Notes: a model not told the origin generated them from the letters alone. DNA of 64,000 nt from JBBDNV01 sp040877415 (GCA_040877415.1 JBBDNV010000150.1:1-64000); one strand, 5' to 3'; positions 24,339 to 34,968 are shown, counted from the stretch's first letter. Numbers and translations are program-made.

Positions 24339-24348
24339 NNNNNNNNNN
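24339..24348. other. Run of 10 Ns (scaffold gap)
   Basis: Ten undetermined bases. A perfect 9-bp hairpin AAGGCAACC-TTCAT-GGTTGCCTT at 24314-24336 ends 2 nt before the gap, which may have broken assembly. The gap separates the phage-like half from the chromosomal half, so their adjacency is not proven by sequence. Positions 24169-24338 contain no gene I can support. Confidence 0.95.
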
Positions 24349-24439
24349 CCCCACCCCGGTTGGCGTGTCTCGAAATGGAGACTTTTCGGGCAGCGGCCGG
24401 ATCGGCGGAAACCCTTGCGTGAAAGGTCCTAAACGCGAA

Positions 24440-24465
24440 ACGCCGAGAGCGGGAACTCTCGGCGT
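24440..24465 (-). terminator. Hairpin downstream of tRNA-Asn
   Basis: ACGCCGAGAG and CTCTCGGCGT form a perfect 10-bp stem with a 6-nt loop, 46 nt past the tRNA 3' end, followed on the minus strand by TTCGCGTTT. A plausible tRNA transcription terminator, though the T-run is weak. Confidence 0.5.
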
Positions 24466-24508
24466 CGGGCGTTAACCAGAGTGGCGGCCAGTTTCGCGAC
24501 CACACGAA

Positions 24509-24584
<76 letters not shown>

Positions 24585-24590
24585 TTTTAA

Positions 24591-24632
24591 AACGGCGAAC
24601 GGAGAACGGCGAACGGACAACGGAGAACGGAA
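24591..24632. repeat. Heptanucleotide tandem repeat, six units
   Basis: Six exact 7-nt units: AACGGCG, AACGGAG, AACGGCG, AACGGAC, AACGGAG, AACGGAA. The core AACGG is invariant; the last two positions vary. It begins 6 nt upstream of the tRNA-Asn 5' end. The remaining stretch up to 24950 is G+C-rich with no supported gene. Confidence 0.75.
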
Positions 24633-24950
24633 CGACCTATCCTAGCTTTTTCGCGCCTCGGGCGGCAAGCCGCAATCCGGAAGGGCCGCAAGGGCGCCAT
24701 CGGCTCGGCGGTCTGCCCGCGAGGGGCCGTTTATCCGGTTGGCGCCGCGACTCCGGGCGACAACGCGCGGCGGCCGGCCGGCGTTTTGGACAGCTTGCCG
24801 TTTGAGTGCTACCATTTACCAAGGTCTTTCCAACCAGACAGTTTCTCCCGCCGTTACCGCCGGCCTCGCCCTCTCGTCGAGCGTGGCGGGGCCCTGCCGA
24901 GCCCGATGGCAAAGTGGGCATCCCGGCCTCGGTTTCCAGGACGTTGGAGC

Positions 24951-26921
<1,971 letters not shown>

Positions 26922-26968
26922 CGCCCTCGACCTGAACCGCGCGCCCGGCGCGAACGAAGGAAGCTTCC

Positions 26969-28630
26969 ATGGACGAGACGGCTTCAGAGCGCACTCTGCC
27001 GACGCTTGTCGTTGGCGGACCGTGGAATTGGGACCAGGCCGCCGGCAAAGCCCAACGGACGGACCTGGCGGCGGTCATGGCCGAGGCGATCGCGACGCGT
27101 CGTTGGTTTGGCGCCAAGACGCGGGCTATCGAATCGCTGGAGATCATCGACGCGATCGGCTTTTCCGCGACGGTTCGGCTGCTGCTTGTGAGAATCCATT
27201 TCAGCCGGGGGCCGGCCGAGGTGTATCAGGTGCCCCTTGGCTTTGCCGACGCCCAGTCCGCGGCGCGGCTGCTCGAGGAAAACGGCGCCGTCTGGATTCG
27301 CGTCGAGAGTGCCGGCGGCCGCCGGCTTGGCGTGCTTTACGATGCGCTTGGCGACGCGGACTTTTGCCGGCAGTTGCTCGAGTTGTTCGAATCGCCGCGC
27401 ACGCTCAACGGAATTGGCGGAGAGTTGATCTCCACGCGCACGTCTTGTTTCCACTCGTTGCGGGGTAACCTCCGCGAAATCCTGATTCCCAAGCCGGTCG
27501 AGACAGAGCAAAGCAACAGCTCCGTGATCTACGGCTCTCGGCTGATTCTCAAAGTGTTCCGCCGCGTGGAAATGGGGCTGAACCCCGACTTTGAGATCAC
27601 CGATTACCTGACGCGGCAGCATTTTGCCAACACGCCGCCCTTGGCCGGACTGCTCGAATACCGCCCGGCAAACGAAGAGCCCTGGACACTGGCGATGCTG
27701 CAAGCCTTTGTGCCCAACCAGCAAGACGCGTGGAATTTCGCGCGCGATTGGCTCGCGAAGGCGTTGGACGCTCGGGCCGCGGATTCGGCCGGCAAGGCGC
27801 CGCCTGTTCCGCGCGAAGGAATCTGCAGCGCGGCACAACGCGCGATACCCCCGGAAGCCAGCGCGGCCTTTGGCGGGTTTCTCGCGAGCGTTGAGCTCTT
27901 GGGGAGGCGAACCGCCGAGATGCATCGGGCCCTTTCGGCCGACGCGGCCGATCCGGCCTTTGCCCCCGAACCGTTTACCGACTCGGACCGGCGTCGGTTT
28001 TTCGAGCGATGCAGTGAACAGGCCCGCGAGACCTTCGCCCTGCTTGGCGACCACTTGCCGCGTCTGCCGCGCGAGCTTGCCAGTCAGGCCGCAAGGGCGC
28101 TTGCCTTGGAGCCGGCGGCACTCGATCGGTACCGGCGACTTGCCGCTGAAACGGCGAGCGTGGCCAAGATCCGCTGCCACGGCGATTACCATCTAGGCCA
28201 GGTGCTGGTGGCGAAGAGCGATTTTGTAATGATCGATTTCGAGGGCGAACCGGCTCGGCCCCTCAGCCAGCGGCGAGAGAAACAACTGGCGCTGCGCGAC
28301 GTGGCCGGCATGATCCGCTCTCTGCACTATGCCAGTTGTTCGGCGGCCGCCGCGGCGCGCAGCGATCAAACGCGAGACGACCGCCGGCTCCGAGAGTGGG
28401 CGCACGCCTGGTTTGCGTGGACGAGCGTGGCCTTTCTGTCCGCGTACGTGCGCACGGCCGGCGAAGCTGTGTTCCTGCCCCGCGCGATCGACGAATTTGA
28501 ACGGCTGCTCGACGGATGCCTGCTGGAGAAAGCGATCTACGAGCTGCGCTACGAGCTGGACAACCGTCCCGATTGGGTTTATTTGCCGCTCGAAGCGCTT
28601 GCCGAGATCCTCGATGACGACAGGCACTAG
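26969..28630 (+). CDS. Maltokinase, stand-alone
   Basis: A 553-residue kinase that phosphorylates maltose to maltose-1-phosphate for GlgE. N-terminal region RRWFGAKTRAIESLEI is the family signature. Aminoglycoside-phosphotransferase-like catalytic part: IRCHGDYHLGQVL with D406, and VMIDFEGEPARP with D423, followed by DVAGMIRSLHY. GAAGGAAG lies 5 nt before the ATG. In many bacteria this domain is fused to trehalose synthase; here it is separate, and neither TreS nor GlgB is in the window. Confidence 0.9.
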   Translation: MDETASERTLPTLVVGGPWNWDQAAGKAQRTDLAAVMAEAIATRRWFGAKTRAIESLEIIDAIGFSATVRLLLVRIHFSRGPAEVYQVPLGFADAQSAARLLEENGAVWIRVESAGGRRLGVLYDALGDADFCRQLLELFESPRTLNGIGGELISTRTSCFHSLRGNLREILIPKPVETEQSNSSVIYGSRLILKVFRRVEMGLNPDFEITDYLTRQHFANTPPLAGLLEYRPANEEPWTLAMLQAFVPNQQDAWNFARDWLAKALDARAADSAGKAPPVPREGICSAAQRAIPPEASAAFGGFLASVELLGRRTAEMHRALSADAADPAFAPEPFTDSDRRRFFERCSEQARETFALLGDHLPRLPRELASQAARALALEPAALDRYRRLAAETASVAKIRCHGDYHLGQVLVAKSDFVMIDFEGEPARPLSQRREKQLALRDVAGMIRSLHYASCSAAAAARSDQTRDDRRLREWAHAWFAWTSVAFLSAYVRTAGEAVFLPRAIDEFERLLDGCLLEKAIYELRYELDNRPDWVYLPLEALAEILDDDRH

Positions 28631-28864
28631 CTAGTGCCGCGTCAGTCTGGCTTCACGCGGTGCCACGGGTGGCTGGTCCACCTGTACCGCCTGCACAACA
28701 GCGCCGCGGGTTAAGCGACCAGGGGGCAAAATACGCTCGACACGCGCGGCCGGCGAACATAAGGTAGAATATCCGCAGCCCCGTGGTGGCGGCCGCCGGG
28801 CAGGTTGGTTCCGCCCCGAACAAATCGGTTTTCCTGCCGCAATTCCCAGTTCCACAAATCCGCC

Positions 28865-30448
28865 ATGCAACGTCGTCGACTGTCCCCCCTTGTTGTCGCT
28901 TGTGCCTGGGTGCTTTGCGGCGGCGGCACCGCGAGCCTCGCGGTTGAGGCCAGCGCGCGAAGCGCCGCGCTGGCGTCGATCACGACCGAGGAAGTCGCCG
29001 GCCACGTCAACGTGCTGGCCGACGACACCTTCGAAGGGCGCGAAGCCGGCAGCCGCGGCAACCGCGCGGCCGGCGTCTATATTGTGGATCGCCTCAAGAA
29101 GTTCGGCTTGCACGGGGGCGGGCCAAAAGGCAGCTTCTATCAAACCGGCGGCGGGCTGAACAACATTCTCGCGCTGGTGGAAGGACGCGACGCGACGCTC
29201 ACAGACCAGGTGATTCTCTTCGGCGCCCACTACGATCACGTGGGCTACGGAAGCTATCGCAACAGCTATGGCCCTATCGGGCGAATTCACAACGGCGCCG
29301 ACGACAACGCCAGCGGCGTGGCCGGTTTGCTGGAAGTGGCCGAAGCCGTGAGCCGCTTGCTCGACAAACCGAGGCGGTCGATTCTGTTCGCCTTTTGGGA
29401 CGCGGAGGAAAAGGGGCTGCTCGGCTCGAAGTTCTGGATCGAACATCCCACCGTGCCGCTCGACCGCGTGCGGGTGGCGATCAACGTCGACATGATCGGG
29501 CGGCTGAGCAACTCGCGCGTCGAGGTGTTCGGCATTCGCACCACCCCGGGTTTGCGGCGCCTGGTGAGCCGCCAGAATGACGCCGCGCTTCGGCTGGACT
29601 TCAATTGGGACGTCCGGCCGGACAGCGACCACTACACCTTCTTTTCCCACAGCGTGCCCTTTCTGATGCTGCACACCGGGCTGCACGGCGACTACCACCG
29701 CCCGAGCGACGACGCGGAGAAAATCAACGGCGACGGGCTCAAGCAGGTCGCGCAGTTGATGTTTTGCGTCCTGGTCGAGCTGGCCGACACGCCGGATTTA
29801 GGGGGATTCCGCAGCCAGTCGCGCTACGAATCGCGCGCCGCCGAGCGGGACTCCCGGATCGTGCTTCGCCCGCCGCCGGGACGGCTGGGAATCCGCTGGG
29901 ACGAAGCGGCGGCGCGCAGCGGCAACATTGTCGTCACGGCCGTGACGCCCGGATCGGCGGCCGATGCCGCGGGCTTGCGGCCCGGCGACCGGCTGCTCGC
30001 GTTTGCCGGCCGCGAAGTTCACGATCCGAAACAATTTCGCGTCACGGTCCTGGCCGCCAAAAACCCCGTGCCGGTGACGATCGAGCGGCCCGGCGCCGAT
30101 GCGCCCTTGGACGTAACGCTCGAACTGGCGGGCGAGCCGGTCCGCTTGGGCATTTCCTGGCGAACCGACGTCGCCGAGCCGCGCAGCGTGATCGTCAACC
30201 GACTCACGCCGGGTTCGCCGGCCGACCTGGCTGGACTACGCCCCGGCGACCGCATTTACGGAATCTGCGGACGCGAATTCACCGGCAGCGATGATTTTCG
30301 CGAGTTGGCGACGACTCTGCCCGTGCCGCTCTTTTTAGAAGTGGAAACCTCGGGGCGCGTGCGCACCGTCGACGTTCCGCAACCGGACACCGGCCAGGTC
30401 ACTCTGCCGACCGACGATGAGGCCGGTCGGTCGCCCGGCGCGTCGTGA
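28865..30448 (+). CDS. Secreted M28-family zinc aminopeptidase with two PDZ domains
   Basis: A 527-residue protein. Signal peptide at residues 1-29 (SPLVVACAWVLCGGG). The M28 metal ligands are in order: H122 in AHYDHVG, D146 in GADDNASG, E181-E182 in WDAEEKG, D209 in NVDMIG and H278 in DYHRPSDD. Two PDZ modules follow, each with a SPAD/SAADxAGLRPGDR-type loop (about residues 360-430 and 440-510). ATG 28865 gives the signal peptide; an upstream start at 28805 would bury it. Likely degrades peptides in the periplasm. Last residues are Pro/Thr-rich. Confidence 0.88.
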   Translation: MQRRRLSPLVVACAWVLCGGGTASLAVEASARSAALASITTEEVAGHVNVLADDTFEGREAGSRGNRAAGVYIVDRLKKFGLHGGGPKGSFYQTGGGLNNILALVEGRDATLTDQVILFGAHYDHVGYGSYRNSYGPIGRIHNGADDNASGVAGLLEVAEAVSRLLDKPRRSILFAFWDAEEKGLLGSKFWIEHPTVPLDRVRVAINVDMIGRLSNSRVEVFGIRTTPGLRRLVSRQNDAALRLDFNWDVRPDSDHYTFFSHSVPFLMLHTGLHGDYHRPSDDAEKINGDGLKQVAQLMFCVLVELADTPDLGGFRSQSRYESRAAERDSRIVLRPPPGRLGIRWDEAAARSGNIVVTAVTPGSAADAAGLRPGDRLLAFAGREVHDPKQFRVTVLAAKNPVPVTIERPGADAPLDVTLELAGEPVRLGISWRTDVAEPRSVIVNRLTPGSPADLAGLRPGDRIYGICGREFTGSDDFRELATTLPVPLFLEVETSGRVRTVDVPQPDTGQVTLPTDDEAGRSPGAS

Positions 30449-30473
30449 CCAGGGTAGGGAACCTTAGCGCGGC

Positions 30474-31208
30474 CTATCTTTTGGGCGGCGGCGCGGTTTG
30501 TCTGTTGGCTCCGACCGGCGGCGTCTTTCCGGGAGCTGCGGTCGCCGGCTTGGCGATGCCCAGCAACTCCAGCTCGAAGACCAGCGTCGTGTTGGGGCCG
30601 ATCGCCGGGGGCGCCCCATGTTCCCCGTAGGCCAGATCGGGCGGAATGAACAACTGCCACTTGGAACCGATCGGCATCAACTGCAGTGCCTCCCGCCAGC
30701 CGGGAATCACCTCGTTGACCGGAGCGGTGAAGGGCGTTTTGCCGTTGTTCTCAAACTCCTCGCCGTTAATGAAGCTGGCACGGTAGTTGACCCGCACCGC
30801 GTCGTTCGCCTTGGGCCGGGTTCCCTGGCCGGTTTGCAGCACCCTGTATTGCAAGCCGCTTTCTGTTGTCTTGACCTCGGGGCGCAGCTTGTTGTCGGCC
30901 AGGAACCGTTTGGAATCCTCGGCCTGCTTGGCGATCATGGCTTTTTCGAACGCTTGCATCGCCTCCATGGCCTGCTCCTCGGTGAGCCGCGTCTTGCCCG
31001 CCGTGGCATCTCGAATGCCTTGCACCAGCAGGGCAATGTCGATTTCCACTCCCTGTTTTTTGAGCGTCGTGCCCATGGTCATGCCGAAACTGTAGCTGGC
31101 CTTGTCGCGCAATGTTTTCATGTCGTTCGCCTGGGGGATTTTTTCCTGGGCGAACAGCGGGCATGCGGCCAGCGCGGCGGCGACGACGAGAATCAAACGA
31201 ACGTTCAT
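30474..31208 (-). CDS. Exported FKBP-type peptidyl-prolyl isomerase
   Basis: A 244-residue protein. Signal peptide MNVRLILVVAAALAACPLFA, possibly a lipoprotein-like Cys but no clear lipobox. An FkpA/Mip-like helical dimerisation domain (KASYSFGMTMGTTLKKQG, about 36-110) is followed by the FKBP domain (VRVNYRASFINGEEFENN, GWREALQLMPIGSKWQLFIP, LAYGEHGAPP, LVFELELL). The C-terminal 25 residues are Pro/Ala/Lys-rich. It catalyses proline isomerisation during folding of exported proteins. Confidence 0.92.
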   Translation of the reverse strand: MNVRLILVVAAALAACPLFAQEKIPQANDMKTLRDKASYSFGMTMGTTLKKQGVEIDIALLVQGIRDATAGKTRLTEEQAMEAMQAFEKAMIAKQAEDSKRFLADNKLRPEVKTTESGLQYRVLQTGQGTRPKANDAVRVNYRASFINGEEFENNGKTPFTAPVNEVIPGWREALQLMPIGSKWQLFIPPDLAYGEHGAPPAIGPNTTLVFELELLGIAKPATAAPGKTPPVGANRQTAPPPKR

Positions 31209-31407
31209 GCTAGGACCTCTCGACCGGGGAATTGGCTTTGCCGGCAGCCCCTTTTTGGGTGCTACTGGACGTTAGCGGGCCGCAAGATGATAGCCAAAGT
31301 GCGTGTGCCCGACTATATCAGGTTTTCGGCCACATTTCGGCCACCCCCCGAGGCCGGTTGTTAGTCGTTAGTCGGCAGCACCCCGCCTTTTCCCGCAGCG
31401 TTCTTGC

Positions 31408-31491
31408 GGGCCGAAGGCCCGACCTGCAACAGCCAGGGGCAACGCCCCTGGGAACGATGGCCCACAACATCCGCAAGCCCCAACGGGGCGG
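31408..31491 (+). repeat. REP-like element, copy A
   Basis: Three short palindromes in fixed order: GGGCCGAAGGCCC (31408-31420), CCAGGGGCAACGCCCCTGG (31433-31451) and GCCCCAACGGGGC (31477-31489). It lies 24 nt beyond the stop of the REP-associated transposase and is inverted relative to copy B on its other side. Confidence 0.8.
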
Positions 31492-31515
31492 CCTTTGCCA
31501 CCGGCTGAAACGCCG

Positions 31516-31968
31516 TCAATCCCACACATATCGTTCGTCGAACGATACCTTGTGCTTGCGCAACAGCGCGATGAGTTCCTCCTGGAACGATCGTCCGCTG
31601 TGGTGGTCCTTTTGCCGCTGGATGTAATCGATCACCTGCTCGACGCTCGATTGGCTGACGGAAAATGCCCCGTAACCCGACTGCCAATGAAAACCGTGAA
31701 AATCGGGGCCCTCGGTCTTGATCCATTTCGAAGTGCTGGTTTTCAATTCCTCCACCACCTCGGCCAGCGTCTTGACGCGTGACAAATTGCATAAGGCGTT
31801 CACGTGATCGGCCGTCCCGTTCATGGCCAGCGCGGGACAATTGGCGTTTTTCAGAACGGTGGTGCCATAGGCATACAGCTCGGATTCGATCGGCTCGCGA
31901 ATCATCGGCTCGCGGTTCTTCGTGCTGAACACCAGGTGTACGAGAACGCGCGACAACGATTGTGGCAT
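31516..31968 (-). CDS. REP-associated tyrosine transposase (IS200/IS605-like TnpA)
   Basis: A 150-residue Y1-type protein of the RAYT group, thought to bind and mobilise REP elements. SRVLVHLVFSTKNREPMI is the family start; NGTADHVNALCNLSR occupies the metal-binding site and EQVIDYIQRQKDHH carries the catalytic Tyr. The site reads H-V-N where the family usually has H-hydrophobic-H, so activity may be reduced. ATG 31968 fixes the start; the frame open upstream to 32388 is repeat sequence. Inverted REP-like elements lie on both sides. Confidence 0.88.
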   Translation of the reverse strand: MPQSLSRVLVHLVFSTKNREPMIREPIESELYAYGTTVLKNANCPALAMNGTADHVNALCNLSRVKTLAEVVEELKTSTSKWIKTEGPDFHGFHWQSGYGAFSVSQSSVEQVIDYIQRQKDHHSGRSFQEELIALLRKHKVSFDERYVWD

Positions 31969-31996
31969 CGACTTACCCCCCGTGAAGAAATAGATC

Positions 31997-32081
31997 GCCC
32001 CGTTGGGGCTTCCGACGGTATTGCGGGCGACAGCAACCAGGGGCGTTGCCCCTGGCTGTTGCAGGTCGGGCCGTTCGGCCC
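31997..32081 (-). repeat. REP-like element, copy B (inverted)
   Basis: Same three palindromes as copy A in reverse order and orientation: GCCCCGTTGGGGC (31997-32009), CCAGGGGCGTTGCCCCTGG (32037-32055) and GGGCCGTTCGGCCC (32068-32081). It begins 29 nt upstream of the transposase ATG. Confidence 0.8.
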
Positions 32082-32189
32082 GCGACGCACTGTATCCGGA
32101 ACGACGTTGCAGACGCGCCGGCCGCTCAGTGGGGACTATGAGCACATGACGGGTGAAGTCGTCCACGGGCGTAGCTCCTCGATGTCCGC

Positions 32190-32231
32190 GGGCCGAAGGC
32201 CCAGCATTGAGTGGCCAGGGCAACTCCCCTC
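32190..32231 (+). repeat. REP-like element, copy C (degenerate)
   Basis: GGGCCGAAGGCCC at 32190-32202 is intact. The second palindrome is damaged (GGCCAGGGCAACTCCCCT) and the third is missing. The surrounding stretch 32082-32264 contains nothing else I can support. Confidence 0.6.
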
Positions 32232-32264
32232 GATTGCAAGTCCCCCTTGGCGACGAATAATTGT

Positions 32265-32350
32265 GGGCCGAAGGCCCAGCCTGCGATAGCCAGGGGCAAC
32301 GCCCCTGGAAATGGTTGACCACACAATACATTCTCCAGCCCCAACGGGGC
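32265..32350 (+). repeat. REP-like element, copy D
   Basis: GGGCCGAAGGCCC (32265-32277), CCAGGGGCAACGCCCCTGG (32290-32308) and GCCCCAACGGGGC (32338-32350), in the same order and orientation as copy A. It ends 10 nt before the stop of the amidohydrolase gene. Confidence 0.8.
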
Positions 32351-32359
32351 GCCCTGTCT

Positions 32360-33199
32360 TTAGGCAATTCCGAACACGCGCCTTGCATTCCCCGACAAAA
32401 ACTTCGCCTTCGCTTCCGGCTTCAATTCGAGCGCCCGCGCCTGCTCGGCGCATTTTTCCAGGGAGAGCATCGGAAAGTTCGTGCCGAAAAGGACTTTGTC
32501 CTGGCCGTAGGTGTTCATGAAGTGCAAAAGCTGGGGCGGGTAGTAGCGGGGCAGGTAGGCGCTGGTGTCGATGTAGACGTTGGCGTGCTTCCAGGCCAAC
32601 GCGATCATCTCGTCGGTCCACGGATAGCCGATGTGGCCCCCCACGATCACCAGCTCCGGAAACGTAAGTGCCACTTCGTCGATGTAGGGAATCGGCCGGC
32701 CGGTCTCCGACGGCATCAGCGGGCCGGTGTGCCCCACTTGCGTACAAAACGGAATGCCCAGCTCGATGCACTTGACGTACAGGGGGTAAAAAAGCTTGTC
32801 GTTCGGCGGCAGCTTCCAGAGCCAGGATATCACGCGCAAGGCCTTGAAGCCGAAATCGCGCACTGCGCGATCGAGTTGGCGCACCGCCTCGACGGGCCGC
32901 TCGAGGTCCACGTTGGCCACGCCGACGAATCGATGCGGATAGTCGCGGATAAACTCGGCCACCCGCTCATTGGAGGCGATTTCGACGCCGGGCCGCGTCC
33001 AGGCCGTGATCAACAGCCGCTCGATGCCGGCGGCATCCATCAGGCCAATCAGCTCGCTAGCGCTCAATCCTTTCTCGAAATGCGCGGCCGCGCCCGACTG
33101 CTGGAACAACCGCCGGATTTCCGGCAAGTGGGTCGACATGTCGGCAAACGGCGGATTCGCCCAGACGTCGATGATCGAGAGTGTTTCTTCGGCGGACAT
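32360..33199 (-). CDS. Amidohydrolase-2 (ACMSD-like) family protein
   Basis: A 279-residue TIM-barrel metal-dependent hydrolase or decarboxylase of unknown substrate. Conserved-looking parts are RFVGVANVDLERPVEAVR, GIPFCTQVGHTGP (metal His), LVIVGGHIGYPW (His) and KVLFGTNFPML, where the usual Asp after GTN/GSD is replaced by Asn-Phe. The N-terminal HxH that begins most family members is not evident (IDVWANPPFADM), so metal binding may differ. The DUF1080 gene lies 6 nt upstream on the same strand, so they are likely co-transcribed. Confidence 0.8.
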   Translation of the reverse strand: MSAEETLSIIDVWANPPFADMSTHLPEIRRLFQQSGAAAHFEKGLSASELIGLMDAAGIERLLITAWTRPGVEIASNERVAEFIRDYPHRFVGVANVDLERPVEAVRQLDRAVRDFGFKALRVISWLWKLPPNDKLFYPLYVKCIELGIPFCTQVGHTGPLMPSETGRPIPYIDEVALTFPELVIVGGHIGYPWTDEMIALAWKHANVYIDTSAYLPRYYPPQLLHFMNTYGQDKVLFGTNFPMLSLEKCAEQARALELKPEAKAKFLSGNARRVFGIA

Positions 33200-33205
33200 C
33201 GATCC

Positions 33206-33895
33206 CTATTCCGTCAACGGCTTCAGCTTGATGTTCTTGAACCAGCAGTCGGCGCCGTGGTCCTGCACCCCGATGTAACCGCGGCGCGGATGATCCTTGT
33301 AGGCGACGTCGAACTTGTGGGTCGTCCCGTCGGGCCGCTTGTTCTTGGCGGTCCACTGGTCGAGGTCGAGCCGGCTAACGCGGGTGCCGTTGACTTCGAC
33401 GGCAATCAGGTTCTTGTCGCAGGTGACGACCAGGTGATTCCACTGGCCGGCCGGCTTCATGGCGTTCACGCTCGGCTTGACCAGATCGTAGATTGCGCCC
33501 GTGTCGTGAAACCCGACGCCCGTGGTGTCGTCGATCGCCACTTCGAGGCCGTTGTAGCCCACGTCCTTGCCGGGCCGAGGCGCAAGCGGCCAGGTGCGCA
33601 CGAAGACGCCGCTGTTGCATCCCGGGCTGATCATGAAGTCGAGCGACAGGACAAAGTCGCTCCAGGGTTTCCCGTGAATCATCATGTAGCCGCCCGAGCG
33701 GTGCGGGTTGATGGCGTGCTCGTCAACCGGTCGGCGGCTCGGTTTTTGACTGCTGGTCATCCAGCCGTCGAGCGAGCGGCCGTCGAACAGCAGGATCCAG
33801 CCGTCTCGTTTTTCGGCGTCGGTCAATTCGTTGTCCGCCGCCGGGGCACCGCTCCCCATGAGAACGAGCGAGAGCATGCAAACTGCGAACTTCAT
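33206..33895 (-). CDS. Secreted DUF1080 (3-keto-disaccharide hydrolase-like) protein
   Basis: A 229-residue protein. Signal peptide MKFAVCMLSLVLMGSGAPAA. The rest is a concanavalin-like beta-sandwich: WILLFDGRSLDGWM, DFVLSLDFMISPGCNSGVFVR, NGLEVAIDD, HLVVTCDKNLIAVEVNG, and RGYIGVQDHG near the end, all hallmarks of DUF1080. The family is strongly expanded in Planctomycetota and linked to sugar degradation. GGAGG lies 4 nt before ATG 33895; an upstream frame to 34063 is not convincing. Confidence 0.9.
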   Translation of the reverse strand: MKFAVCMLSLVLMGSGAPAADNELTDAEKRDGWILLFDGRSLDGWMTSSQKPSRRPVDEHAINPHRSGGYMMIHGKPWSDFVLSLDFMISPGCNSGVFVRTWPLAPRPGKDVGYNGLEVAIDDTTGVGFHDTGAIYDLVKPSVNAMKPAGQWNHLVVTCDKNLIAVEVNGTRVSRLDLDQWTAKNKRPDGTTHKFDVAYKDHPRRGYIGVQDHGADCWFKNIKLKPLTE

Positions 33896-34366
33896 GGCTC
33901 CCTCCAGCATCATGGACGAGCGGCAGCGGGATGGGCGGCAGCCGGCGACCAGGACGGCCCAATTGTCCAAGCACCGGCCCCCACGCCCCCGACACACCAA
34001 TCTAGCGGGCGGGGAAGGGCAAGGCAAAGCAGCTAAGGGGCGGTCCGGTTTGTCCTTGCGCAATTTTCATTTGCGTTCTGTAGGGGGTCGCTTAAAATAA
34101 TCCCGCCCGGTATGATTCTTTGGGTGCCCCGCGCCGCGGGGGCGGTTTCGGCCCGATAGGGGTCGAGACGTCGCGGCCGGTTGTTGCTCGAAAACCTCGC
34201 GTGCCATCCCACCGGCTTGGGTGCCGTCCGAGAGCGACGCGCTCAAAAAACCGGAATTTGTTGGTCCTCTTGCGAACCAAACGCTTAGCGACTGCGTATA
34301 CTCAGCGATTTGTGACGTTCTGCGGAGTCGACTCACTACCCTTTCTGTTAAGGAGGAGTTTCCACG
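33896..34366. other. Divergent intergenic region, no gene seen
   Basis: Separates the DUF1080 gene (minus) from the secreted protein gene (plus). A TATACT at 34297-34302 could be a -10 element for the plus gene, but no good -35 is visible. The frames open here are G+C-driven and lack start signals. Confidence 0.5.
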
Positions 34367-34933
34367 ATGAGAGCTTTCACTTTGGGTTTAGCGATCCTGT
34401 TGGCCGGCGTGGCCACCCTGCGTGCGGCGGAATTGACAAGCGGGCTGCAGCCGGGCGATCTGGTTGGCGCGTTCAACGTCGAGAAGTGTGGCGGCGCGGT
34501 CAACGACGGGCGCGAAGTCGGCGCCAATTTCTGCTATCGCTGCATGCTGGGCAACAAGCCGGTCGTGATGGTCTTTTCCCGCCAGTCCGACGCGTCGCTG
34601 GGCCAGTTGGCCAAGGCCTTGGACAAGCACGTTGCCGAGAATTCCGATCAGAAGCTGTCGTCGTTCATCAATCTCGTCGGCAGCGATCCGGACGAGTTGA
34701 AGAGCAAGGCCAAGAAGTTCGCGGCCACCAACGAGCTGGAAAACGTGGCGCTCGTGGTGCCGGACGCCAATGAGAACGGCCCGGAAGAATTCGGCATCAA
34801 TCCCGAGGCCGAAGTGACCGTGACGATTTATCGCGACGGCAAGGTGAAAGCCACCCACGCGATTGCCGCCGGCGGGCTCACGAAGAAGGAAATCAAGAGC
34901 ATCATCGCCGACACGGCCAAGATTCTGGACTAA
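34367..34933 (+). CDS. Secreted thioredoxin-fold-like protein
   Basis: A 188-residue protein. Signal peptide MRAFTLGLAILLAGVATLRAA. The mature part has a CYRCMLGNKPVVMVF stretch, a CxxC placed before a beta strand as in thioredoxin-like proteins, then LGQLAKALDKHVAE and TVTIYRDGKVKATH. It resembles conserved planctomycete hypothetical proteins; redox activity is only suggested. AAGGAGGAG lies 9 nt before the ATG, a strong ribosome-binding site. Ends at a strong terminator 34969-35005. Confidence 0.75.
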   Translation: MRAFTLGLAILLAGVATLRAAELTSGLQPGDLVGAFNVEKCGGAVNDGREVGANFCYRCMLGNKPVVMVFSRQSDASLGQLAKALDKHVAENSDQKLSSFINLVGSDPDELKSKAKKFAATNELENVALVVPDANENGPEEFGINPEAEVTVTIYRDGKVKATHAIAAGGLTKKEIKSIIADTAKILD

Positions 34934-34968
34934 CGATTCGGCCAATAGCGATGGCGTAAGCATTCAAC

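Noticed and set aside
24591..24632. Possible CRISPR array
   Set aside because: Units are 7 nt with no spacers; no Cas genes in the window.
26984..28192. Minus-strand 402-residue frame opposite the maltokinase
   Set aside because: Antisense to a clear enzyme gene with all motifs; composition is that of a shadow frame.
32261..34036. Plus-strand 591-residue frame
   Set aside because: Crosses REP-like copy D, the amidohydrolase and the DUF1080 gene in antisense; no protein-like composition.
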